DNA from: Halorubrum hochsteinianum
GTDB taxonomy: Archaea; Halobacteriota; Halobacteria; Halobacteriales; Haloferacaceae
Assembly (NCBI RefSeq): GCF_023702125.1
Contig: NZ_CP098415.1
Location: forward strand, 620,001-684,000
Reading direction: 5' to 3'
Length of the DNA: 64,000 bases
The notes below the pieces were generated by a model. It searched no databases, was not told the DNA's origin, and saw only the letters and a program-made list of their open reading frames with translations. How positions within the stretch are numbered: the first letter of the stretch is position 1; each line of letters starts with the position of its first letter. Below, piece after piece: positions 43,854 to 52,091 of the stretch. The position numbers and the translations under genes are program-made.

Positions 43854-44585
43854 ATGGATCTTCGCGTACAGGGGGACGTTCCCCCCGACCCGTTCCTCGG
43901 TGCCGCGGACCTCTTCGAGACCGAGCACTCCGTCGAATCGCCGGTCCGCGTCGTGGTCCGCGACGACCCCGACGAGCGGACCTGGGCCGGTCACTACGAC
44001 GACCACCACGTCCTGAACGTCTCGCGGCGAGCCGCCACGAGCGCGATGGCGCGCGAACTGGCGATCCACGAGCTCGCGCACATGGCCCGCTACGAGGAGG
44101 GCCACCCCTCGCACCTCCAGTCGACCGAGGAGGCGCTGTACCTCGGGCTCTCCGGGGAGAAAGTCGAGCGCCGCAAGCTCGCGCACTGTTACCAGATCGC
44201 GAACCACATGAAAGACATCTACGCCGACGACATCACGCTCTCGGTCGCGCCCGCCGACAAGCTCCTCGGGTTCCTCGAATCGACGCTGGCGGCCGCCGTC
44301 GCGGACCGGCCCGACGTGTCGCGCACCGGCTCGCCGCCGGTGACGGCCGGGGCCGACCCGGAGATCACGGCCGTCAACGCCGCGTTCGCGCTGGCGCTGG
44401 TCGAGCGACACGACATCGCCGGCCCCGACCACCGGATCTACGACCTCGCGCGGGCGGCCGGCAGCGACACCGACGCCGTCGACGTGGAGGCGTTCAAAGA
44501 GCGGTTCCTCGACCTCGGCCACGACCCCTCCGAGAGCGACTACCGGAAGGCGCTCGTCGCGGCGGCCCGCGCATACGCCGTTTAA
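43854..44585 (+). CDS. DUF5781-like protein with HELAH metalloprotease-like motif
   Basis: 243 residues. AIHELAHMARYEEGHPSH near residues 73-90 contains HExxH and fits zinc peptidases. A helical region and an Ala-rich C-terminus follow. It resembles a haloarchaeal family I remember as DUF5781, annotated without known function. There is no signal peptide, so it acts in the cytoplasm. Dispersed element D starts 15 bases after the stop. Confidence 0.78.
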   Translation: MDLRVQGDVPPDPFLGAADLFETEHSVESPVRVVVRDDPDERTWAGHYDDHHVLNVSRRAATSAMARELAIHELAHMARYEEGHPSHLQSTEEALYLGLSGEKVERRKLAHCYQIANHMKDIYADDITLSVAPADKLLGFLESTLAAAVADRPDVSRTGSPPVTAGADPEITAVNAAFALALVERHDIAGPDHRIYDLARAAGSDTDAVDVEAFKERFLDLGHDPSESDYRKALVAAARAYAV

Positions 44586-44599
44586 ACAGAAATCCGACC

Positions 44600-45010
44600 G
44601 CGGTGGCGCGCGCCTCCGAGCGGCCGCCGGGGGCGGCCGCGAGGAGCGCGTGCGAGGGACGCGGCGACCGAAGCGAAGCGAAGGGAGCCGCGAGGCTGGG
44701 GAGGTATGAGGTGCTGTGCGGAGCGGTGCGGGGCGGGGTTCGAAGGGGCAGTCGCAAGGCGGACGGAGGCGTTCACGAGAGCGAAGCTCTCGTGAGCCAA
44801 TCAGAACGCGAAGCGTTCTGATGACGACGCAAGCACCGCAGGAACGAGCGGAGCGAGTGACGAGGAGCGCAGCGAGCGTGCGCCCGCCTCGCGGCCGGGG
44901 CTTCAGCGGTCGTGTTCGGATCGGTGACTGCGTATCGCCGAGCGGCCGGGGCTTCGGCGGTCGTGTTCGGATCGGTGACTGCGTATCGCCGAGCGGCCGG
45001 GGCTTCGGTG
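44600..45010 (+). repeat. Dispersed structured intergenic element, copy D, with tandem tail
   Basis: Canonical orientation between convergent genes. The outer pair GCGCGCGC/GCGCGTGC uses a wobble pair. Inner hairpin GCGGCCGCC-GGG-GGCGGCCGC, second hairpin CGCGGC/GCCGCG, core GGCTGGGGAGG and TTCGAAGGGGCAG follow. The long stem (44749-44765 with 44881-44897) has a few mismatches, the weakest of the five. Two GAA-triloop hairpins are inserted (44773-44795, 44801-44821). The tail CGGGGCTTCGGCGG is tandemly repeated with 51-base period at 44891, 44942 and 44993. It fills the 472-base gap; no gene is supported. Confidence 0.85.
44891..45010. repeat. 51-bp tandem repeat at the tail of element D
   Basis: Two complete units (44891-44941, 44942-44992) differ by a single base and a partial third runs to about 45010. 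The unit comprises the element tail plus 30 bases of spacer. The near identity points to recent duplication. It is not a CRISPR: there are no unique spacers. Confidence 0.85.
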
Positions 45011-45057
45011 GGTAATAAACGGCCGACAGACCCCTCGAAAGGACCAGCAGCTACGTC

Positions 45058-46476
45058 CTACTCCGCGTCGCCGCCGGCGGACTCGCCGTCGGCCTCCGCG
45101 ACCGCGTTCTCGTCGACGGCGTCGGCCGCCTCGACCGGAGTGGTCGAGTCGTCCGCCGCGCCCGCCCCGTCGAGGACGGTCACGCGGGCGGACATGATCC
45201 GCGTGTTGTCGACGCGCTCGATGCGGATCCGGATGCCGTCGAACTCGATCTCCTCGCCCTCCTGAACGAGCCGCCCGGCGCGGTTGAACACGAAGCCGGC
45301 GAGCGTCTCGAACTCCTCGCCCTCCGGGAGGTCGATCCCGAGGATCTCGTTGACCTCGTCGATGTTCACCTCGCCCTGGACGACCGCGACGTTGTCCTCG
45401 ACGAACTCCACGGGGGCCTCCTCGTCGCCCTCTAAGATTTCGCCGACGATCTCTTCGACCATGTCCTCGAGGGTGATGATCCCCTCGGTGGTGCCGAACT
45501 CGTCGATGACCGTCACCATCTGGAGGCGGTTGTCCTGCATCTCCGCGAGCAGCTCGTCGGCGTTCTTCGACTCGGGGACGTGGAGCGTGGGCTTGACGAC
45601 GCGCTCCAGGGAGGGCGTCCCCTCGGAGTAGCGCAGTTCGCGGACCAGATCGCGGACGGTGACCACGCCGATGATGTTGTCGAGGTTCCCCTCGTAGACG
45701 GGGACGCGCTCGTGGTCGGCCTGGATACACGTCTCGATCGCCTCCTCGACGGAGTCCTCCTTGGCGACGGCGGTGACGTCGAGCCGCGGCGTCATCACCT
45801 CCTTGGCGATGGTGTTGTTGAACCGGAAGATGCGGTCGAGCATCTCCCGTTCCTCCTCCTCGATGACGCCCTCCCGTTCGCCGGTCTCGATGATGTCCTG
45901 GATCTCGTCGCGGGTGACGTACGTCGACTCGATGGCCGCGGAGCCGCCGATGAGGGCGTTGACCCCCTTGACGATGTAGTCGAAGAGGACGACGAGCGGG
46001 TACAGCGCGTACTCGGAGAGCTTCAGCGGGCGGGCGATCCGGAGCGCCCACGACTCGGTGTTCTCGACGGCGTACGACTTCGGCGCGCTCTCGCCGAAGA
46101 TCAACACGAGCGTCGTGATCCCGAACGTCGTCGCCAGCACGGACTGCCCGCGCGAGAGGTAGATCCCGAACAGCGCGGTCGCGATGGAGGTCATCGCCAC
46201 GTTGACGATGTTGTTGCCGACGAGGATCGTCACCAGCAGGCGGTGAGGGTTCTGTTTCATGTCGCGGATCGTCTCCGCGCCCGTCACTCCCTCGTCGACG
46301 AGGCTGTCGATGCGGTGTTGCGGCAGCGAGAACATCGCGATCTCGGACGAGGAGAAGAACGCCGAGAGGCCGACCAAAAGCAGGATCGCGACGACCCCGA
46401 GGGCGGTCACGACGCCGTCACCCGGCATCGGTATCTGGAGGACGTCGACCACCGCTGCGCTAGACGACAAGCCCAT
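45058..46476 (-). CDS. CNNM/CorC family membrane protein (hemolysin-like)
   Basis: 472 residues. An N-terminal DUF21/CNNM membrane domain with four helices (FFSSSEIAMFSL near 40) is followed by a CBS pair about 215-335 (MTPRLDVTAVAKED, VTIIDEFGTTEG-like segment) and a C-terminal CorC_HlyC transporter-associated domain (VNIDEVNEILGIDLPEG). An acidic tail ends it. The family is implicated in Mg2+ or cobalt transport; hemolysin is a historical label. Confidence 0.93.
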   Translation of the reverse strand: MGLSSSAAVVDVLQIPMPGDGVVTALGVVAILLLVGLSAFFSSSEIAMFSLPQHRIDSLVDEGVTGAETIRDMKQNPHRLLVTILVGNNIVNVAMTSIATALFGIYLSRGQSVLATTFGITTLVLIFGESAPKSYAVENTESWALRIARPLKLSEYALYPLVVLFDYIVKGVNALIGGSAAIESTYVTRDEIQDIIETGEREGVIEEEEREMLDRIFRFNNTIAKEVMTPRLDVTAVAKEDSVEEAIETCIQADHERVPVYEGNLDNIIGVVTVRDLVRELRYSEGTPSLERVVKPTLHVPESKNADELLAEMQDNRLQMVTVIDEFGTTEGIITLEDMVEEIVGEILEGDEEAPVEFVEDNVAVVQGEVNIDEVNEILGIDLPEGEEFETLAGFVFNRAGRLVQEGEEIEFDGIRIRIERVDNTRIMSARVTVLDGAGAADDSTTPVEAADAVDENAVAEADGESAGGDAE

Positions 46477-46584
46477 ATTCGTTTGTCATCCGTCGCCCCG
46501 CGATTAAAGCGTTCCCTTCGGCTACCCTCACCCGAGGGTGCCGCTGCCGACACGATTACCCGTCTCGCGGGCGAATCGAGGCGC

Positions 46585-46845
46585 ATGAGCGAGCCACAGA
46601 TCACCCTGTACCGGCTCCAGGCGTGTCCGTTCTGCGAGCGCGTGGTCCGGACGCTGAACGAGCTGGACCTCGAGTACCGCTCCCGATACGTCGAGCCGAT
46701 GCACTCCGAGCGCGACGTCGTCAAGCGCGTCTCCGGCGCGCGGAGCGTCCCCGCGATCGTCGACCGGGAGACCGGCGTCACGATGTCGGAGAGCGCGAAC
46801 ATCGTGGAGTACCTGAACGGGACGTACGGCGAGGGAGGTGCCTGA
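46585..46845 (+). CDS. Glutaredoxin-like protein
   Basis: 86 residues, a single thioredoxin-fold domain with active-site CPFC at 14-17 (LQACPFCERVVRTL), SVPAIVD containing the cis-Pro, and GVTMSESANIVEYL. It resembles the N-terminal domain of glutathione S-transferases/glutaredoxins. Haloarchaea use gamma-glutamylcysteine rather than glutathione, so the physiological thiol may differ. It overlaps none but lies one base before the peroxiredoxin-fold gene, an operon. Confidence 0.9.
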   Translation: MSEPQITLYRLQACPFCERVVRTLNELDLEYRSRYVEPMHSERDVVKRVSGARSVPAIVDRETGVTMSESANIVEYLNGTYGEGGA

Positions 46846-46846
46846 G

Positions 46847-47356
46847 ATGGTCGACTTCGACGTCGTCTCCCTGCCGGAGACCGACCACGTCGCCGAGGGC
46901 GAGGTCGCGCCCGACTTCACCCGCCCGCTCGTGAACGACGAGTACTGGGAGGACCGCGCGCTCGCCGACGCCGTCGACGGGCCGACGCTCCTGCTCTTCC
47001 ACCCGATGGACGGTGCCTTTCAGGGGACGTACCTCTACAACACCGTCGACGACCACGGCTGGGCCGCCGACGTGGACGTCCTCGGGGTCTCCATCTCGAC
47101 GCCGTACGCTCACAAGCGCCTGCTCGCCGACCGCGGCGACGGCGTCCGGGTCTTTTCCGACCCGGGCGCGGGCGTCATCGAGGAGTACGGGCTCGCCCAC
47201 GACATCGACGGCATGACCGGTATCACGGAGAGCCGGCCGGCCGTGTTCCTCCTCGACGCCGACCGCACCGTCGAGTACGCGTGGGTCGCGGACGAACACC
47301 CCGCGTTCCCCGACGCCGAGGCGATCGACGACGCGGTCGCCGACCTCGTCGACTGA
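46847..47356 (+). CDS. Peroxiredoxin-fold (redoxin) protein without cysteine
   Basis: 169 residues with the AhpC/TSA fold pattern: VAPDFTRPLVN, LLLFHPMDGAFQGTYLYN where a peroxidatic Cys is expected, VLGVSISTPYAHKRLL and SRPAVFLLDADRTVEYAW. The protein contains no cysteine at all, so classic peroxidase chemistry is impossible. It starts one base after the glutaredoxin stop. It may be a chaperone, sensor or partner of that glutaredoxin. No function assigned. Confidence 0.88.
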   Translation: MVDFDVVSLPETDHVAEGEVAPDFTRPLVNDEYWEDRALADAVDGPTLLLFHPMDGAFQGTYLYNTVDDHGWAADVDVLGVSISTPYAHKRLLADRGDGVRVFSDPGAGVIEEYGLAHDIDGMTGITESRPAVFLLDADRTVEYAWVADEHPAFPDAEAIDDAVADLVD

Positions 47357-47432
47357 GCGGCCGAACGCTGCCGGTCGGTCCGGATATCGCACACGCGTCA
47401 CCCTTTTTCAACTCCGCGACGAACGGACGCGC

Positions 47433-48062
47433 GTGACCGCCGACACGAGCGACGACCGGCCGGATCGAACCGAGGCGCTGCGCGCGGCGGCGACCGCCGT
47501 CGAGCGCGGCGACCTCGTCGTGTACCCGACCGAGACGGTGTACGGGCTGGGCGCTGACGCGCTCGACGCCGCCGCCGTCGAACGCGTCTTCGAACTGAAG
47601 GGGCGGGACCGAGACGATCCCCTCTCGCTCGGCGTCGCGAGCGTGGACGACGCGCTCCGGTACACCCGACCGACCGAGTTGGCCGTCGCGTTCGCCCGGG
47701 CGTTCCTCCCCGGGCCGGTGACCGTCGTCGTCGAACGCGACGACCGGGTGCCGGACGCGCTCACCGCCGGCCGCGACCGCGTCGGGATCCGCGTGCCGGA
47801 CCACGACATCGCGCGGGCGCTGCTCGCCGAGACCGGCCCGCTCACCGCGACGAGCGCCAACGTCTCCGGGACGGGCAGCGTCACGCGTCTCGACGGACTC
47901 GACGGCCGGATCCGAGAGGGGGCCGCCGCCGTGATCGACGGGGGCGAGACGCCCGGCACCGAGAGCACGGTCGTCGACCCCGAGGCCGGGGAGATCCACC
48001 GCCGCGGCGCGATGGCCGGTGCCATCGAGGCGTGGCTGGCGGAACCTCCGGTGGACGGGTGA
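47433..48062 (+). CDS. L-threonylcarbamoyladenylate synthase (Sua5/YrdC)
   Basis: 209 residues from a GTG. It makes threonylcarbamoyl-AMP for t6A37 tRNA modification. Family marks: VVYPTETVYGLGADALD, KGRDRDDPLSLGVAS, FLPGPVTVVVERDDRVP and SANVSGTGSVTRL. YrdC length, without the C-terminal Sua5 extension domain. It is preceded by a short T-run (47405-47409) that may end the redox operon. Confidence 0.93.
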   Translation: MTADTSDDRPDRTEALRAAATAVERGDLVVYPTETVYGLGADALDAAAVERVFELKGRDRDDPLSLGVASVDDALRYTRPTELAVAFARAFLPGPVTVVVERDDRVPDALTAGRDRVGIRVPDHDIARALLAETGPLTATSANVSGTGSVTRLDGLDGRIREGAAAVIDGGETPGTESTVVDPEAGEIHRRGAMAGAIEAWLAEPPVDG

Positions 48063-48101
48063 GGAGAGCTGAAAAGGGCCGGGTCGGAGCTTCGCGTCCG
48101 G

Positions 48102-48368
48102 TCAGACCGAGAGTTCGCCCTTCGCTTTGATCACGTCGAGGTCCTCGGCGTCGACGGTCTCGACGTCGAGCCAGTGCGGGACATACTCGCGTTTGTCGTA
48201 GGCCTCCCGCTCCGCTTCGGTGCCGACCGTACACCAGAGCTGCGGCTCGTCCGGGCCGTGCCAGCCGCCCTGAACGTTGATGCCGAAGCACACCAGCTCC
48301 TCGCCGTCGTGTTCGATCACCGCGTCCCGCCGGATCCCCGGGTCGCCGCGGACGATGAGGTGTTTCAT
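48102..48368 (-). CDS. HAH_0734-like small conserved protein
   Basis: 88 residues from the ATG at 48368: MKHLIVRGDPGIRRDAVIEH, FGINVQGGWHGPDEPQLWC and REYVPHWLDVETVDAEDLDVI. It matches a small haloarchaeal conserved family that I recall under the name HAH_0734; no function is known. Two cysteines (VCFG, LWCT) are present. It is convergent with sua5. The 126 bases upstream contain CCGCGTCGA three times at about 20-base spacing (near 48465, 48486, 48506). Confidence 0.8.
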   Translation of the reverse strand: MKHLIVRGDPGIRRDAVIEHDGEELVCFGINVQGGWHGPDEPQLWCTVGTEAEREAYDKREYVPHWLDVETVDAEDLDVIKAKGELSV

Positions 48369-48494
48369 GTGCCGGCGTTCGCGTGTTCCGGGCTTAATCG
48401 CTTCGATACCGCGGGTCGGACCGGGGGCCGCTCCCCGCCGCGCGAGCGGGGCCCCCTCACCGCCCCGCGTCGAGTTTATCACCCCGCGTCGAAC

Positions 48495-49238
48495 TCACCA
48501 ACCCGCGTCGAGGTCGGCGACGAGCGCGTCGAGGATCGCCCGGGTCGTCTCGGCCACGATCGGTTCGAGCGCGTCGGGGTCGCTGTTCGTCGGGTCGCCG
48601 AGCCCGCCCAGTTCGGTCACCTCGTCGAAGTACTCGTAGCTCCGGGTCTCGGGCAACTCCGCGGCCTCCTGCGGCTCTTTCCTCTCGGTGCGAACGAGGT
48701 CCGGGCGGTACAGCTCGACGAAGCTCGTCTCGTGGTCGCCGGCGTGGCCCCACCCCTCGCCGTACGCCGACTCCAGGTCCTCCCGCGCGAAGTCGGTCCA
48801 GTGGACGAAGTGGACCGTGAGGTCGGTGTCGCGGCCGAGCCGGTCGGCGGCGACCGACAGCGGCTCGCGGTTCCCGCCGTGGCAGTTCAGAAGGAGCAGT
48901 CGGTCGACGCCGTGCGCCGCGACCGACTCGCCGATGTCGCGGACCACGTCGACGTACGTCTCCGTCGAGAGCGTGACGGTCCCCGGGAACCGCATGTGGT
49001 GTTCGGACTGGCCGTACGGCAGCGGCGGGAGCCGCAGGAGGTCGAGGTCGGACTCGTCGGCGGCGTCCACCAGCTCGGCGGTGAGGTGGTCCGCGCGGAG
49101 CGTGTCGGTCGACACGGGGAGGTGCGGGCCGTGCTGCTCGATGCTTCCGGTCGGGAGGACCGCGAAGTCGGCGTCGTCGACCGCCGCGTCCGCCTCCTCC
49201 CACGTCATGCCGGACAGGTCGGCGTCCGTCTCTGGCAT
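48495..49238 (-). CDS. Creatininase family amidohydrolase
   Basis: 247 residues. Metal ligands typical of the family are recognised in PTGSIEQHGPHLPVSTDT, NCHGGN and GHAGDHETSF. The family includes creatininase, the archaeal riboflavin/F420 enzyme ArfB and MftE. ArfB, a formamide hydrolase of flavin and F420 synthesis, is a plausible archaeal role, but sequence inspection alone cannot decide. Downstream of abce1 on the same strand, 79 bases apart. Confidence 0.88.
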   Translation of the reverse strand: MPETDADLSGMTWEEADAAVDDADFAVLPTGSIEQHGPHLPVSTDTLRADHLTAELVDAADESDLDLLRLPPLPYGQSEHHMRFPGTVTLSTETYVDVVRDIGESVAAHGVDRLLLLNCHGGNREPLSVAADRLGRDTDLTVHFVHWTDFAREDLESAYGEGWGHAGDHETSFVELYRPDLVRTERKEPQEAAELPETRSYEYFDEVTELGGLGDPTNSDPDALEPIVAETTRAILDALVADLDAGW

Positions 49239-49317
49239 GGGGAAGCGTCCGAAACCGAGCGAGGAAAGGTTCTGGGTAGCGGCGAGGGCGAGCGAGCGGA
49301 CCGACGGCCCCGTCGCT

Positions 49318-51135
49318 TCAGCCCGAGTAGTAGTACTCGCCGTCGCGCTTCTGCTGGCTGTCGAGCTGCGACCCCGGCTTGTTGATCCGGGGGCGGCCGG
49401 TGCGCTCGTCGCGGCGGAAGGTGATGTCGAGGTCGGCGAGGAAGTCGTTCATCCCGGCGCGCATCTCCTGCGGCGGCGCGGCGCGCCCGCGCTCGGCCGG
49501 CTCGCCGTCGAACACCATCAGGCGGTCGGCCAGCAGGTCGATCATGTAGATGTCGTGGTCGACCACCATCACGGTCGCGTCGTGGTTCTCGGCGTAGCGG
49601 CGGATCGCGGTCGTCGCCCGCACGCGCTGTTCCACGTCGAGGTGCGCGGAGGGCTCGTCGAGGAGGTACAGGTCGGCGTCCTCGGAGAGGCACGCCGCGA
49701 TGGCGACGCGCTGGCGCTCGCCGCCGGAGAGGTCCGAGAGGTTCTGCTCCATCACGCGTTCGAGCTGGAGCGGCTGGGCGATCTCCGTGTTCCAGTACGA
49801 GGAGCCGAACTCGTCGGTGATGGACGCGAGGAACGCGTCGACGCGCATGTGCTGATCGATGTCGATGTACTGCGGCTTGTAGGAGATGTCGAGCGCGAAG
49901 TCGAGTTCGCCCTCGTCGGGCTCTAGGTCGCCGGTGAACAGCTTCGCGAGCGTCGACTTCCCGATCCCGTTCGGGCCGACGACGCCGAGCACCTCGGAGC
50001 GGTTGATCTCGCCGCCCTCGACGTGAAGCTCGAACTCCCCGTCGCCGTACGACTTCGTCAGGTCGGGGTACTCGATCAGCGTCTCGCTCCGGGAGGCGAC
50101 TCGCGGTGCGTGCTCCTCGAAGGTGATCGCCGACGGGCGGATCCGCATGTTCTCGTTGTCGAGGTAGCCCTTGAGGTACTCGTTGATCCCGTTGCGGACC
50201 GACTTCGGGTCGGTGATGACCCCGTACGCGCCCGGCTCACCGTACGCGACGTGGAGGGTGTCGGCGAGGAGATCGAGGATGGCGAGGTCGTGTTCGACGA
50301 CGAGCATCGAGCGGTCCGCGGCGTCGTCCGCCAGCTCGCGGATGAGGCGGGCGACGATCATCCGCTGGCCGATGTCGAGGTACGGCGTGATCTCGTCGAG
50401 GAAGTAGAAGTCGGCGTCGCGCGCGAGACACGCCGCGATGGCGACGCGCTGGAGCTCGCCGCCGGAGATGGAGTCGATGTCCTGGTCCATCACCGGGCGG
50501 ATGTTGAGCCGGTCGACGAGGTCGTCGAGCGCCCCGCGCTCGTCGGTGCGCTCCAACAGCTCCCGGGTGTTGCCGTCGAACTGGTTCGGGATCTGGTCGA
50601 CGTACTGCGGCTTGCGCGCGACGGTCACCTCGCCGTCCTTCAGCGATTCGAGGTAGTTCTGGAGCCCGGTGCCGCGGAAGCGGTCGAGCACGCACTCCCA
50701 GTCGCCGTCGGCCGCGTGGTCGCCGAGGTTCGGCACCATCTCGCCGGCGAGCGCGTGGACGGCGGTCGACTTCCCGATCCCGTTCGGCCCGAGGATGCCG
50801 GTGACGCTGCCCGGCTCCGGCGTGGGGAGCCCGTACAGCGAGAAGGCGTTGTCGCCGTATCGGTGGACCGGGTCGTCGTCGAGTTCGGAGGGGAGGTTGA
50901 TGATCTCGATGGCGTCGAACGGGCAGGAGTTGACGCAGATGCCGCAGGTCTCGCCCAGACAGATCTCCTCGGAGATGTGGATCTGTTCGGGGTCGCCCTC
51001 CGCCGCGTCCTCGCCCCGCTTCGTGATACACTCCTTGCCCGTCCGGTTGGGCGGGCAGTCCTTCATACACTCGTAGTTACAGCGGTCGGGCTGACACCGG
51101 TCGAGGTCCACGACCGCGATGCTGTCGTCGGCCAT
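49318..51135 (-). CDS. Ribosome recycling/rescue ATPase ABCE1 (Rli)
   Basis: 605 residues. The N-terminal two [4Fe-4S] cluster cysteines (CQPDRCNYECMKDCP and CLGETCGICVNSCPFDA) precede two ABC domains, each with Walker A GPNGIGKS and a signature (ISGGELQR, LSGGERQR). It splits ribosomes after termination or rescue with aPelota/aRF1. The hinge and the interdomain RPSAITF segment are present. Full length and highly conserved. One base separates it from the EMC6-like gene upstream. Confidence 0.97.
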   Translation of the reverse strand: MADDSIAVVDLDRCQPDRCNYECMKDCPPNRTGKECITKRGEDAAEGDPEQIHISEEICLGETCGICVNSCPFDAIEIINLPSELDDDPVHRYGDNAFSLYGLPTPEPGSVTGILGPNGIGKSTAVHALAGEMVPNLGDHAADGDWECVLDRFRGTGLQNYLESLKDGEVTVARKPQYVDQIPNQFDGNTRELLERTDERGALDDLVDRLNIRPVMDQDIDSISGGELQRVAIAACLARDADFYFLDEITPYLDIGQRMIVARLIRELADDAADRSMLVVEHDLAILDLLADTLHVAYGEPGAYGVITDPKSVRNGINEYLKGYLDNENMRIRPSAITFEEHAPRVASRSETLIEYPDLTKSYGDGEFELHVEGGEINRSEVLGVVGPNGIGKSTLAKLFTGDLEPDEGELDFALDISYKPQYIDIDQHMRVDAFLASITDEFGSSYWNTEIAQPLQLERVMEQNLSDLSGGERQRVAIAACLSEDADLYLLDEPSAHLDVEQRVRATTAIRRYAENHDATVMVVDHDIYMIDLLADRLMVFDGEPAERGRAAPPQEMRAGMNDFLADLDITFRRDERTGRPRINKPGSQLDSQQKRDGEYYYSG

Positions 51136-51136
51136 C

Positions 51137-51445
51137 TCAGACCCCCAGATCGACGGCCGAGGTCAGCAGCACCGTGTAGCTGATGAACCAGAGGGTGAAC
51201 GTGAGAAACGCCACGTAGAGGTTGTCCTTGATGCCGAGGTCACCGACGCCGACCGCCTTGAACACCGGGTACTGGACGATGACGAACGCGCCCAGCACGA
51301 AGACCGCGGTGGTGCTCGCGGCGGCGGCGGGGTCGGTCCCGACGTAGGCGGCCGAGACGAGGCCGGCGGCGATGCCGGCGAGACAGCAGATGGTCGTGAC
51401 GACCACGCCGCGGGCGTGGTCGGACAGGCCCGAGTCGTCGCTCAT
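51137..51445 (-). CDS. EMC6/Rab5ip-like small membrane protein
   Basis: 102 residues, three to four helices: VVTTICCLAGIAAGLVSAAY, a helix around TTAVFVLGAFVIVQYPVF, and YVAFLTFTLWFISYTVLLTS. A conserved loop VGVGDLGIKDN lies between the last two. The pattern matches archaeal EMC6-like proteins, relatives of a subunit of the eukaryotic ER membrane-protein insertion complex. It is one base upstream of abce1, an operon that suggests a tie between translation and membrane insertion. Confidence 0.75.
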   Translation of the reverse strand: MSDDSGLSDHARGVVVTTICCLAGIAAGLVSAAYVGTDPAAAASTTAVFVLGAFVIVQYPVFKAVGVGDLGIKDNLYVAFLTFTLWFISYTVLLTSAVDLGV

Positions 51446-51585
51446 GCCTTCGGATCCGCGAGCGCACGTGAAAAACCGTTCGTTCCGGGCGTCGGCCGGT
51501 TGCGTCCGAGCCGATCGCGGGGCCGATCCGAGTCGCCCGTCGGGTGCGCGCCGCCGCGGCCGAGGCGCGCGCGAGCCGAATCGCT

Positions 51586-51601
51586 GACTGACTGGTCAGT
51601 C
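51586..51601. promoter_or_regulatory. 16-bp palindrome GACTGAC-TG-GTCAGTC
   Basis: Perfect 7-base arms around TG in the 284-base gap between the divergent EMC6-like gene (start 51445) and the HTH gene (start 51730), about 130-140 bases from each. The pattern resembles TetR/AcrR-family operators. It is not placed at the TATA position of either gene. Confidence 0.5.
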
Positions 51602-51729
51602 TAGCGGGCAAAAACCGGGTATTATTACTGGTTTTGAACGCAAAATGCGGCGTATATCTCCGGTAAACGGCGTTTTCGCGGGGTTGCTCCATCAACATTT
51701 ATGAGCGTGTGCGGTTTCGAACCGTAACG

Positions 51730-52011
51730 ATGGAAGGAACCCAAACGGAGGGCCTCGACGACCTCCCCCCGAGCGCCAAACTCGTCTTCAAGGTGCTCGA
51801 ATACAACGGACCGCTGACCCAGAAGGGGATCGTCCAGGAGTCGATGCTGTCGGCGCGAACCGTCCGATACGCGCTCGAACGGCTGGAGGGCATCGGCGTC
51901 GTCGACGAGGACGTCTACTTCGCGGACGCCAGACAGAACCTCTACAAGCTCACGGAGCCGGCACAGGAGTTCACCGCCGACGAGAGCGAGGCCTCCTGTA
52001 CGGCCGACTGA
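51730..52011 (+). CDS. Winged-helix HTH regulator (MarR/TrmB-like)
   Basis: 93 residues. The helix-turn-helix is PPSAKLVFKVLEYNGPLTQ and SMLSARTVRYALERLEGIG, followed by a wing (VDEDVYFADARQNLYKL). No effector domain. An AACATTTATGAG segment 25-35 bases before the ATG is a plausible TATA region. It belongs to a class of small haloarchaeal HTH proteins; targets unknown. An in-frame ATG at 51709 is less likely because it overlaps that promoter segment. Confidence 0.88.
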   Translation: MEGTQTEGLDDLPPSAKLVFKVLEYNGPLTQKGIVQESMLSARTVRYALERLEGIGVVDEDVYFADARQNLYKLTEPAQEFTADESEASCTAD

Positions 52012-52091
52012 CGCGTCACCGTCGATCGCTCCGATCTCTTCGTCTTTCGTGCCGACGGTCCGGAGCGGCGCGTGCCGGTCGCTCCGAGCGA

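Noticed and set aside
44891-45010. Possible CRISPR array because of regularly spaced repeats.
   Set aside because: The whole 51-base unit is repeated without unique spacers and there are only 2.4 units; no cas genes nearby.
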